Assembly: GCA_025210235.1 (NCBI GenBank)
Contig: JAOASG010000063.1
Span: 114,461 to 178,460, forward strand
DNA: 64,000 bases
Direction: 5' to 3'
Source: Vallitalea sp.
Lineage (GTDB): Bacteria; Bacillota; Clostridia; Lachnospirales; Vallitaleaceae
This document shows, piece by piece, positions 8,774-17,318 of the stretch (its first letter is position 1; each line of letters opens with the position of its first letter). The notes below the pieces were generated by a model. The model was not told where the DNA came from, made no database searches, and worked only from the letters and a program-made list of their open reading frames with translations. Position numbers and translations under genes: made by a program.

Positions 8774-10246
8774 TTACTGTATAATACTTCCTTTTGAACG
8801 AATTACTTCTAAAAAATCATAAAATGTATTTACAAGATTGTCCCTTGTGCATACCCCTGATTTTAATAGTGCATTTTGCTTTGCTTTAAGTTTGTTATCA
8901 TTATTTTCTTGACTTTCTGAAAAGTCTTTTATATGTTGGTTTTTACTTTTAGCCATATATCCAAAAGGACTAGTTCTATACGTACCTGTGTATACACCCA
9001 AATGTAGATGTTCTGGAACTCCTCCTGTATCTCCCATGTCACCAAGATATTGACCAGCTTCTACAGTATCACCTTTTTTTACTTTTAAGTCATATTCCAT
9101 ATGTGAATAAAAACTATAAAATTTCTTTCCTATATCGTGTTCTATTTGCACTATATATCCGTTTGCTCCTGACAACTTTGCATCTTTTACAGTTCCATGA
9201 TATATTGCTCTAACTGATTGATCTGATCTATTAACTAAATCATGTCCTAAATGCCCCTGAAATTTTGTATCTAAATCATTAAACGCCTGTGTCATACACC
9301 ATCCATCACTATATGGATTATACCATTCTCCTTCTGAGAGTTTTTCTTTGTTTTTATCTTTATCTTTATATGAAACAGGTAAAATACATTTAGTATAAAC
9401 AAATCCTTTTTTAGTAACACTTCCTGCGGAATACTCTATTTTAGAAAAAGGACCAGCTTCTCCAATTACAGTTACTTCTTCTTCAAATCCAATCCAACCT
9501 GTTTTTTTACAATAAAAATCAGGTTCTTTTCTTACTTCAGTCTTACCATCATAAGATCTAATTGCATATGCTTTATAATTCTCAAATGTATAATTTTTAC
9601 ATCTAAATAGATAAGTCCCTAATCCATTACATCTTCTAACTTTAATATAATATCTCACCCCTGCTTTAACAGGTATTTGTGAAACTAAATCAGCCTGTCC
9701 TGCTCCTTTAGAAGAAGAACCTAGTTGTGTTCCTTGTTGACTTCCTTCATATACAGACAGGTCTACATCAAGTGAACTGTTATTAGGTCTTAAAAAGAAA
9801 TTTGCTTTACCATCTTCTCTAAATTGTACATAATACCAATGATCATCATTTTTACGAATACTTTTTGTATAATCTCTATCATTAAATATCTTTGTAACCT
9901 CTTGTTGGGGTGTTGTTGGTCCTGATTTCATTTTACTTGAAAGTGTGAAACTACCTGACCCGGATGAATATTGAACATCTATTCTTATCCATTCCCCAGC
10001 ACTTACATTATATTCTATTCTTTCTACTTGCCCTTCATCACCATTTGAACTAATTGCTAAAGTGTTATCATTTCTATCATATATATATAAATTAACGCAT
10101 AACCCACTTGAAGGTACTACCTCAAATACAGCTTTCCCATCTTGATGAAATTCAGTATAAAACCAGTTATCTCCATATGTTGTTAAATTTCCGACGTATG
10201 GGTTATTAATGTTAATCCTAGTAGGATTATAAAAATCTTTTGACAT
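8774..10246 (-). CDS. M23-family peptidoglycan endopeptidase with PPC and SH3 domains, no signal peptide
   Basis: A 490-residue modular protein. Residues about 1-105 and 115-225 are two similar beta-rich domains of the pre-peptidase C-terminal (PPC) type (WFYTEFHQDGKA and WYYVQFREDGKA begin matching blocks). About 228-290 looks like an SH3b cell-wall-binding domain. About 320-430 is an M23 metallopeptidase with the zinc motif GHLGHDLV and HLHLG. M23 enzymes cut peptidoglycan cross-bridges. The N-terminus (MSKDFYNPTRININ) has no signal peptide or membrane segment, which is odd for a wall hydrolase. It may be released by lysis, use another export route, or act as a lysin. There are no holin or phage genes next to it. 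Confidence 0.85.
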   Translation of the reverse strand: MSKDFYNPTRININNPYVGNLTTYGDNWFYTEFHQDGKAVFEVVPSSGLCVNLYIYDRNDNTLAISSNGDEGQVERIEYNVSAGEWIRIDVQYSSGSGSFTLSSKMKSGPTTPQQEVTKIFNDRDYTKSIRKNDDHWYYVQFREDGKANFFLRPNNSSLDVDLSVYEGSQQGTQLGSSSKGAGQADLVSQIPVKAGVRYYIKVRRCNGLGTYLFRCKNYTFENYKAYAIRSYDGKTEVRKEPDFYCKKTGWIGFEEEVTVIGEAGPFSKIEYSAGSVTKKGFVYTKCILPVSYKDKDKNKEKLSEGEWYNPYSDGWCMTQAFNDLDTKFQGHLGHDLVNRSDQSVRAIYHGTVKDAKLSGANGYIVQIEHDIGKKFYSFYSHMEYDLKVKKGDTVEAGQYLGDMGDTGGVPEHLHLGVYTGTYRTSPFGYMAKSKNQHIKDFSESQENNDNKLKAKQNALLKSGVCTRDNLVNTFYDFLEVIRSKGSIIQ

Positions 10247-10691
10247 TTTTCATCATCTCTCTTCGTAATTTTTTATAATAGTAATTCGCAAGTTACTATA
10301 TTAATAATAGAGATAGTTTAATAATAAAATGTACCCTCCATTTTTTATTTAATCTCAATTAATTAAGTCTTTATTAATACCTAGGTTGTTTGATTTGATA
10401 ATATGTTATCATAGCCTTTTGCGACATTACCACGACATAAAACAATATTATAAATTAAGCACTTACTAAAATAAAAATAGTAAGTGCTTTTCTTATATTT
10501 ATTAACATCCATAAAGGTGTTTTTATTTTAATCTTTTATAATTAAGAGAGTCTAATAAACATATACCGTAGCGTGGTAATAAGTAATAAAAACTACGAAG
10601 TAAAATGATAGATTTTGAGATAAGATATAATTTATAATTAAATAAGACCTAACTTTATTTTAGACATATACGAATATATTTGTTAGCTCAT
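10247..10691. other. 445-nt intergenic gap
   Basis: No gene is visible in any frame. It holds a short inverted repeat just before the M23 gene (TAGTAA at 10279 and TTACTA at 10293 or so), a strong hairpin at 10457-10491 and AT-rich sequence. The M23 promoter should lie near 10260-10340, but I cannot assign its boxes with confidence. Confidence 0.5.
10457..10491 (-). terminator. Strong hairpin terminator, possibly bidirectional
   Basis: AAGCACTTACTA (10457-10468) pairs perfectly with TAGTAAGTGCTT (10478-10489). The plus-strand side ends in TTTTC and the minus-strand side in TTAATTT. It most likely ends the minus-strand hydrolase transcript that finishes at 10692, although it lies about 200 nt past the stop. 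Confidence 0.55.
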
Positions 10692-11438
10692 TTATGCCAA
10701 ATATTTCAAAACTAAATTTCTAAACTCTTCTTTATTACTAAGCATAGCTGGATGATTCCCATTTTCAAAAATAATTAACTCTGAATTTTTCATTTTTTGA
10801 TTAATGTCCTTTAAATTACTTATAATATTGGGTATTAAATCATCTTCAGAACTTCCTGTAATTAAAACATTATTTTCTATGTTACTAAGTTTATAATTGA
10901 AAAATTCACCTATATTTCTTGAAAAATCTACAATTAAATTTGTATTTTGGTCAACAATATTTTTCCAATCAAATCCATGCATTATAAACCAAAATAATTT
11001 AGATTCAAGCTTCTTTTTTGCAATTTTTCTATCATTCTCAATTTTTTTTGCAAACTCATAAGATATACTTTCTCCCATAAAACTATCTACAATTATTTTG
11101 TTAAATATATCAGGTTGTTTCAATACAGCATTTAAAGCAATAATGGCACCTCCACTTGTACCTAATAAGTTAACATCTCTAATACCAATATGGTTGCATA
11201 ATTCAATTATTAAAGCAGCATTAAAATCCCAGTAATTTAAGGGTAATTTATCTACTCTCTGTGATTTACCTTGACCTACCAAATCTAATAAAATTACTTT
11301 AAAGCTTTTAGCGTAGAATTTTAATTCTGGTATAAACATTTTAGATGAAGCTGTATCTCCATGTATAATAATTAAAGGTCTCCCTTTACCATATACTTTA
11401 TAATATATATTAATATTTTCATACTTAAAATAAGCCAT
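10692..11438 (-). CDS. Alpha/beta-fold hydrolase
   Basis: A 248-residue cytosolic alpha/beta hydrolase. It shows the oxyanion-region motif PLIIIHGDT near residue 22, the DLVGQGKS turn, the nucleophile elbow GTSGGA near residue 95 and the catalytic-His region ENGNHPAML near residue 225. The lid region is short. Substrate cannot be told from the sequence; the family includes esterases, lactonases and C-C hydrolases. The minus-strand CGGGAGGTT lies just before the ATG. Upstream of it is a gap with a decayed integrase fragment, and it has no same-strand partner. Confidence 0.85.
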   Translation of the reverse strand: MAYFKYENINIYYKVYGKGRPLIIIHGDTASSKMFIPELKFYAKSFKVILLDLVGQGKSQRVDKLPLNYWDFNAALIIELCNHIGIRDVNLLGTSGGAIIALNAVLKQPDIFNKIIVDSFMGESISYEFAKKIENDRKIAKKKLESKLFWFIMHGFDWKNIVDQNTNLIVDFSRNIGEFFNYKLSNIENNVLITGSSEDDLIPNIISNLKDINQKMKNSELIIFENGNHPAMLSNKEEFRNLVLKYLA

Positions 11439-11781
11439 TTTAACCTCCCGATAATAAAAACATTAAAAATTTTAATAGTAATTTTTATATAATCTACATG
11501 GGAGTGTTATTATTACTCTTACATATAGACTATTTTAGTTTATTAAAAATTCCCATTGTAATACCTCCTTGTAGTTTGTTAGTTCGCAATATATTCTTCC
11601 TGCGTACTATCATTGAATTATACGCTCCTTTAAACATTTATTCAACTACATTCTTACATACTCTCAGATCACAAACTCAAAACATGTTATTTTTCTTTGA
11701 AAAAGAGGTTTTTCTATCTATTTATAACATGTATATTAAAAACTATATTAACAATTTTAGAGTATTTGATAACGGGATATA

Positions 11782-11892
11782 ATGACAGATTCATATGTAA
11801 CTAAAAGATTTAATAAAGATATAAAAAAACTCGACTTTCCTTTGATTAGATTTCACAATTTATGACATAGCTGTGATTACCCACATTAAAAG
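11782..11892 (+). pseudogene. Decayed tyrosine-recombinase (integrase) C-terminal fragment
   Basis: Translation from 11782 gives SYVTKRFNKDIKKLDFPLI then RFHNL, a TGA stop at 11863 and HS. This matches the catalytic box II region of phage and Tn916-type integrases (normally RFHDLRHT or similar), with the catalytic Arg codon replaced by a stop. Further stops follow. The preceding frame is closed by a stop at 11770, so only about 30 codons survive. It lies 110-220 nt beyond the 3' end of tRNA-Arg, the normal place for an integrase of an element integrated in a tRNA gene. I read this as the remnant of a lost mobile element. Confidence 0.65.
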
Positions 11893-12003
11893 AAAAAACA
11901 AGCACTTGAAAAATTAGAGCTTTTTTGTATACCTTGTGCACGATGTGTGTACGATTGATGTTATTAAAATTACCCAATCTCTGAAACCCTTGTATTTACT
12001 AAT

Positions 12004-12076
12004 GTTCCCGGCGGGAGTCGAACCCACGGCCTACCGCTTAGGAGGCGGTCGCTCTATCCTGCTGAGCTACGGAAAC
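12004..12076 (-). tRNA. tRNA-Arg (anticodon CCU)
   Basis: The minus strand folds as a complete tRNA. The acceptor arms GTTTCCG and CGGGAAC pair over 7 bp, the D arm is GCTC/GAGC, the anticodon stem ACCGC/GCGGT encloses loop CTCCTAA (anticodon CCT), and the T arm GTGGG/CCCGC encloses TTCGACT. The 3' CCA is not encoded. A promoter lies at 12144-12171. An integrase remnant lies just past its 3' end. Confidence 0.95.
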
Positions 12077-12143
12077 ATAAAAAAGTATTAATAGAAAATC
12101 TTAATAGACAAAAAACTATTAACTAACTTTATCTGTAACATAT

Positions 12144-12171
12144 ATTTTAACATCTTTTACTGTTAAGTCAA
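12144..12171 (-). promoter_or_regulatory. Sigma-A promoter for tRNA-Arg
   Basis: On the minus strand TTGACT (12166-12171) and TAAAAT (12144-12149) are separated by 16 nt, about 70 nt upstream of the tRNA 5' end. Confidence 0.6.
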
Positions 12172-12250
12172 GGAAATTTTTTGATAAATAATTTTTAAGT
12201 ATTAATAGTATTCACCTAGTATACCTTAAGTATGTTTGATATAATAATAT

Positions 12251-12286
12251 GTAATGCAGTTTAATTGTCTTTAATTACTGCATTAC
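12251..12286. repeat. Perfect inverted repeat upstream of the SNF2 helicase gene
   Basis: GTAATGCAGT (12251-12260) and ACTGCATTAC (12277-12286) form a 10-bp stem with a 16-nt loop. There is no T-run on either side, so it is not a typical terminator. It could be an operator or a relic of a palindromic repeat. Confidence 0.45.
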
Positions 12287-12357
12287 ATTCTAAGTGGTGA
12301 ACGAAAAGTTAACTATCAATAATTTATAAACATATTAACCAGTAAGCAGGTGAATCT

Positions 12358-15300
12358 ATGATAAAATTTTCTCTTGATGATATTAGAAAATTATGCAATG
12401 ATAAAACTTTTATGAGAGGCGTAAAATATTATAGTAAAGGACATGTTAAAGATATAAATTTTTATACAGATTTTTTTGAGATTATTGTAGAAGGTTCAAG
12501 ACCATATAATGTATTATTAGAATTTGACCACAAAACGGGTAACGTTAATTATATGGAATGTGATTGCAATGCATATCATAATTATTATGGTGCATGTAAA
12601 CATATAATAGCTTCACTACTCACTATTTTATATAGGCAAGATGAATTTAATAAAAATTATATAACTCTATCATATGATAACGTAATTGAAAATTTTACTA
12701 ATGCATTAATACCTGAGCATACTACAAATAATGCTAAAAAACCAGTTGCCTTAGAAATAACTTTATTCCCTGTTAACATATATAATAAGTACTTTTCATC
12801 ATCTTATAATCTCAGAATTGGAGAAAAAAGATTATACGCTCTAAAAAATTTTAATGAACTATATTCTAAATATAAATCAGGGGGTTACTTAACCTTTGGT
12901 AAAGAATTTACTTATAATACTAATTTTCACTATTTTAACCCCGTTGATGAACAGTTCATAAATACTATAGGAGATTACTATGATGCAGAGGCTTTTATAA
13001 CAAAAATATCCGGTAATTCTTATACTTCATATAAAAATAATATAGCTCTACCAGAAACTTATATTAAAAAGACATTATCAATTTTAGAAGATAGAGAGTT
13101 TAATATTAACTACGATAACATTATTTTTACAAATTGTAGAATTTTAAAAGATATTAATATGGAATTTGATGTTACTGATTCTAATCAAAATATTTCCATA
13201 TCCATTATAAATTATCATGATTTTTTTAGACTTACTAAAGATTGTATGTATGTTTTTTACAATAATAATATTTACAAATTAACTCCTGATAAACAACGTC
13301 TTTTTCATGTTATTGATAAAACTTTTAATAACGAAACAAAATCAATAGAGCTAGGCTTTAATTATAAACATCAATTCGTCTCTTCAATACTACCTGTTTT
13401 GAACGGGCTAGGAACTGTTAATATGGACATAGAAATTTCTACAAAACTCTATACTAAAGATTTAGTATGTGAAATTTACCTTGATAAGTTTAATGATACA
13501 ATAAAAGGAACTCTAAGCTTTATTTATGGTGACTATAAAATTGGATTTGTTCCAAAATCAAGTCCCACTCTACCTCAAGATTTAATATTAGTACAAGACA
13601 TTCAAAAAGAAGCTGAGATTATTACTCTTTTACAAGAATCTTCCTGTGTTTATTCAGATGACAGTGCTTTTTTTACAATTGAGGATGATGATGCACTATA
13701 CGATTTTATCTATTATTATCTTCTAAAACTCCAAGACCTAGCAATAATTTATTACTCAGAAGAATTTAAAGATATTCATATTTATGATAAGCATCATATG
13801 CAAAGTGGTATAAGACTAAACAATAAATCGGATATGTTGGAATTTTCTTTTGACATTGATGGTATTGATAAAGATGAACTAGCTTCTATCATTAGTTCTT
13901 TAAAAGAAAAAAAACGTTACTATAAATTAAAAAATGGTGGTTTTTTACCATTAGATAGTGACCAAACACAAGATGTATCTACATTAATTAATAGTCTTAA
14001 TATATCTCCAAAAGATTTTAAAGATAATATTATAAAAATCCCCAAATATAGGGCTTTGTATATTAACTCTATATTAGAAGATAGTAAAACTAAATTTTTT
14101 GACCGTAATAAAAGTTTCAATAAGTTGGTCAATGATATCAAAAAGCCTAGAGATATGAATTTCCCAATACCAGAAGATTTAAAAGATATTTTAAGAGATT
14201 ATCAGAAATTTGGATTTATGTGGTTAAAATCTTTAGCCTATTATGGATTTGGTGGTATTCTCGCTGATGATATGGGTCTTGGTAAAACTCTACAGGCAAT
14301 TACTTTAGTTAAATCTACAGAAACCTCTTATCCTTCCTTAGTTGTTGCTCCAACATCATTAGTATACAATTGGGAAGATGAAATTAATAAATTTGCTCCT
14401 GACTTAAAAGTTTTAGTTATGACTGGTTCTAAAGTCGAGCGAAAGAAGTTATTGGGGGATATTAATAAAAGTAATATTGTTATTACCTCATATGGATTAT
14501 TAAAAAGAGATATTGAAAATTACACTGATTATTTATTTGAATATTGCTTTATTGATGAAGCTCAACATATTAAAAATCCAAACTCCTTAAATGCTAAATC
14601 TATAAAACTAGTACCCTCAAAGTATAGATTTGCTCTAACGGGTACCCCTATAGAAAATTCTTTAATGGAGTTATGGTCTATTTTTGATTTTATACTACCA
14701 GGTTATTTACTTAGTAATTCTAAATTCACAACAAAATATGAACGTCCGATTATAAAACATAATAATCAACAAGTATTAAAAGAATTAACATCTCAAATTA
14801 AACCGTTTATACTTAGAAGACTTAAGACAGATGTTCTACCAGAATTACCTTCTAAAATAGAAACAAAAATATCTTCTGAATTAACTGATAATCAGAAAAA
14901 AATATACTTAGCATATTTACAAAAAACAAAAAAAGAAATTGCAACTGAGATCTCTAATAAAGGTTTTAATAAAAGTACCATGAAAATATTGGCTGCTCTT
15001 ACTAGATTACGTCAAATATGCTGTCATCCATCCATATTTATTGAAGATTATAAAGGTGACAGTGGTAAATTACAATTACTAAATGAACTAGTATCTGATG
15101 GAGTTGAAAGCGGTCATAGAATACTGATTTTTTCTTCCTTTACCAGTATGCTTAAAATAATAAAAGCATCGTTAGATAAAAATAAGATATCAAATTATTA
15201 TTTAGATGGTTCTACTAAATCTGAAGAACGTAGAGATATGGTAAATGCATTTAATAATGATAATACTAGTGTTTTTCTTATATCATTAAAAGCTGGTGGT

Positions 15301-15573
15301 ACAGGACTTAATTTAACAGGTGCAGATATGGTTATTCATTATGACCCATGGTGGAACCCTGCTGTAGAAAATCAAGCTACTGATAGAGCATACAGAATTG
15401 GTCAAAACAAATCCGTTCAGGTATTTAAATTAATTACTACAGGAACTATCGAAGAACGTATATTTCAGTTGCAACAAAAGAAAAAATCAATGATTGATTC
15501 TGTTATTAAACCTGGCGATACTTTATTAACTAAATTAAATGAAGAAGAAGTTAAGTCATTATTTGATATTTAG
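12358..15573 (+). CDS. SWIM zinc-finger SNF2-family helicase
   Basis: A 1071-residue Swi2/Snf2-type ATPase of the bacterial SNF2-related group. An N-terminal SWIM zinc finger is visible (C68-x-C70, C80-x-H82), followed by a long middle region (about 130-590) of the kind found in bacterial SNF2 proteins. The ATPase core has Walker A DDMGLGKT near residue 640, motif II DEAQ near 732, SYGLLKRD and LTGTPIENS. The helicase C domain has LISLKAGGTGLNLT and the RAYRIGQ motif VI near the end. The family translocates on double-stranded DNA and remodels bound proteins; the bacterial substrate is unclear. AGCAGGTGA precedes the ATG. It is a single gene on the plus strand, left of oriC, and so runs against the replication direction of its neighbours. 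Confidence 0.92.
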   Translation: MIKFSLDDIRKLCNDKTFMRGVKYYSKGHVKDINFYTDFFEIIVEGSRPYNVLLEFDHKTGNVNYMECDCNAYHNYYGACKHIIASLLTILYRQDEFNKNYITLSYDNVIENFTNALIPEHTTNNAKKPVALEITLFPVNIYNKYFSSSYNLRIGEKRLYALKNFNELYSKYKSGGYLTFGKEFTYNTNFHYFNPVDEQFINTIGDYYDAEAFITKISGNSYTSYKNNIALPETYIKKTLSILEDREFNINYDNIIFTNCRILKDINMEFDVTDSNQNISISIINYHDFFRLTKDCMYVFYNNNIYKLTPDKQRLFHVIDKTFNNETKSIELGFNYKHQFVSSILPVLNGLGTVNMDIEISTKLYTKDLVCEIYLDKFNDTIKGTLSFIYGDYKIGFVPKSSPTLPQDLILVQDIQKEAEIITLLQESSCVYSDDSAFFTIEDDDALYDFIYYYLLKLQDLAIIYYSEEFKDIHIYDKHHMQSGIRLNNKSDMLEFSFDIDGIDKDELASIISSLKEKKRYYKLKNGGFLPLDSDQTQDVSTLINSLNISPKDFKDNIIKIPKYRALYINSILEDSKTKFFDRNKSFNKLVNDIKKPRDMNFPIPEDLKDILRDYQKFGFMWLKSLAYYGFGGILADDMGLGKTLQAITLVKSTETSYPSLVVAPTSLVYNWEDEINKFAPDLKVLVMTGSKVERKKLLGDINKSNIVITSYGLLKRDIENYTDYLFEYCFIDEAQHIKNPNSLNAKSIKLVPSKYRFALTGTPIENSLMELWSIFDFILPGYLLSNSKFTTKYERPIIKHNNQQVLKELTSQIKPFILRRLKTDVLPELPSKIETKISSELTDNQKKIYLAYLQKTKKEIATEISNKGFNKSTMKILAALTRLRQICCHPSIFIEDYKGDSGKLQLLNELVSDGVESGHRILIFSSFTSMLKIIKASLDKNKISNYYLDGSTKSEERRDMVNAFNNDNTSVFLISLKAGGTGLNLTGADMVIHYDPWWNPAVENQATDRAYRIGQNKSVQVFKLITTGTIEERIFQLQQKKKSMIDSVIKPGDTLLTKLNEEEVKSLFDI

Positions 15574-15612
15574 TAAAACTTTGCTATATGACAAAAGAGT
15601 GGAATTTCTTAT

Positions 15613-16503
15613 CTAATTCCGCTCAGAGATAAATGTATTAATCATATTAATATAGTTTTGAGGATTTACAATTAGAGCAAGGTGACCACCATTTATATTA
15701 TGAATAACTGACGAATCTGGCATCAATCGAATTAAAGCATCTTTCAGTTCGTCACTGAAGATAGTATCTTGTTCCGAAAAAATAAGCATTACCTCATTTT
15801 GGAAAGTTACAAAATCATTTGGCTTATGTGTCCCATATTCATTCATCAAATCTCCCAGCAGTAAATCCATATGATACCAATACTCATTTGTAATAGACCC
15901 TTTTAATAAGCCAATAACAGTTGATAAGTTTTGTGAAGTTTTATTTTCAGAAGACACTTTTTTAACTGCAATCTTTAAAAATGGTGGTAATAATTGAGAA
16001 GGAATTAGTTTATCTATCTTAAGGTTTTTTTTAAGTTTCTTGGGATTAATAAATTTGATAATATTAGTAATTCCATCGTATGTTAAATCATTATACATAG
16101 AGCAAGTCCCTGATAATATTAAGCCTTTCAGTAATTTTGGATGTCGTTTCGCCATGACTTGCGCAAATAGTCCGCCATAAGACTGTCCAACTAAATAAAC
16201 ATTATGTACATCTAATTGCCTCAATAATTTTGCAAAAGCATCAGCCAGTTTGGCATTTGTATTGAACGATTTTGGATAATTAAATGTTAATAAATTATAT
16301 TTATCAATAAATGAACTAAATAATAGAAAAAATGCATCAGCTAGACCAGTACCACCCGCCAGAAAAACTAATGTAACATCCTTTACTGGGCTCACATTTT
16401 TATAATAACGATACGGGAAATCGCCTTCCTTAAAGTGTGCACATTGTATTGGCATTAAACTATTAAATTTTTCAAATTCATCTTTTATATTTATATTTTC
16501 CAC
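15613..16503 (-). CDS. Alpha/beta-fold hydrolase, divergent from TetR regulator
   Basis: A protein of about 296 residues with the nucleophile elbow GQSYGG and a C-terminal NGGHLAL holding the catalytic His. The frame is open to a TTG at 16521, but GGGAGG at 16511-16517 fits a GTG start at 16503. There is no signal peptide. It is convergent with the SNF2 gene and divergently transcribed from the TetR gene at 16712, with a half operator GGCACACTT at 16601-16609 about 100 nt from its start. This is the classic arrangement of a local repressor controlling a neighbouring enzyme. The substrate is unknown. Confidence 0.85.
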   Translation of the reverse strand: MENINIKDEFEKFNSLMPIQCAHFKEGDFPYRYYKNVSPVKDVTLVFLAGGTGLADAFFLLFSSFIDKYNLLTFNYPKSFNTNAKLADAFAKLLRQLDVHNVYLVGQSYGGLFAQVMAKRHPKLLKGLILSGTCSMYNDLTYDGITNIIKFINPKKLKKNLKIDKLIPSQLLPPFLKIAVKKVSSENKTSQNLSTVIGLLKGSITNEYWYHMDLLLGDLMNEYGTHKPNDFVTFQNEVMLIFSEQDTIFSDELKDALIRLMPDSSVIHNINGGHLALIVNPQNYINMINTFISERN

Positions 16504-16600
16504 AAATAATAACCCTCCCAATATTTATTTTTTATTAGCCTAATTTACTTCATCTCATTGTAAACTGTTAAGATATTTATACCATTTAGAAATAATTTAT

Positions 16601-16698
16601 GGCACACTTGAGATATATACTTGTAATGTAGTATAATACTAAAAAAAGTATTTTACAATAAATCTTGGAAAATAGGCACATTATTCAAAAAGTGTGCC
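16601..16698 (+). promoter_or_regulatory. TetR promoter and operator
   Basis: TTGAGA (16608-16613) and TATAAT (16632-16637) are spaced by 18 nt and face the TetR gene. A 24-bp imperfect palindrome at 16675-16698 starts GGCACA and ends TGTGCC. A further half site GGCACACTT (16601-16609) overlaps the -35 region. The matching GGCACACTT and AAGTGTGCC half sites suggest binding by the adjacent regulator. Confidence 0.6.
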
Positions 16699-16711
16699 AC
16701 GAGGAGAAGTT

Positions 16712-17266
16712 ATGAAAGAGATAATAATTACCGAAACACAAGAGTGGATAATAAGTGCATTACTTACGTTAATGGATGAGAAAAATTATCATAAGATTAC
16801 TATTGTCGATATTGCTTCAAAAGCACATATTGGTCGTAGTACCTTTTATAGAAATTTCAAAACTAAAGATGATATATTACTTCTCTATTGTAATGTAATT
16901 TTTCAAGACTTTGGGCAAATAATTAGATGTAAAGATGAAATGACCTTATATTCTATTAGTTTATCCTATTTTGAGTTCTGGAACCAACATTTGGATTTTC
17001 TCAAGTTATTGCGTAAATCTAATATGCTATATTTTATAGGTGACAGATTACCTGACTTTATTGCAAATGTCGCCGTATCGGTAAAACATGTTTTGCCAGA
17101 AGAAATTGAGGATACGAGAAAGCGACAGGATAGCTATTATTTTGCTCATTATTTCAATATTGGTGGCTACTGGAGTATCACAACTCTATGGATGAATAAA
17201 GAACAACGTGAAACACCAGAAGAAATGGCAACAATAATAGAGAAAATTATATTTAGAAAGTTATAA
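16712..17266 (+). CDS. TetR/AcrR-family transcriptional regulator
   Basis: A 184-residue regulator with an N-terminal TetR helix-turn-helix (about residues 8-55: ITIVDIASKAHIGRSTFYRNF, split by the turn at KAHIG) and a ligand-binding C-terminal half rich in aromatic residues. The frame is open to 16694, but GAGGAG at 16701-16706 sets the start at the ATG at 16712. It probably represses itself and the divergent alpha/beta hydrolase through the GGCACA/TGTGCC palindrome. The ligand is unknown. Confidence 0.88.
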   Translation: MKEIIITETQEWIISALLTLMDEKNYHKITIVDIASKAHIGRSTFYRNFKTKDDILLLYCNVIFQDFGQIIRCKDEMTLYSISLSYFEFWNQHLDFLKLLRKSNMLYFIGDRLPDFIANVAVSVKHVLPEEIEDTRKRQDSYYFAHYFNIGGYWSITTLWMNKEQRETPEEMATIIEKIIFRKL

Positions 17267-17318
17267 TAATAATCTAGATATCGAATATCATCAGTTTTCC
17301 GCCTAGATTTTAATATCT

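Noticed and set aside
11498..11782. 94-residue plus-strand frame before the integrase relic
   Set aside because: No ribosome-binding site, hydrophobic low-complexity composition and no recognisable family. On the other strand there is only a strong AAGGAGGT followed by an 8-codon frame (11530-11556), probably the stub of a lost gene.
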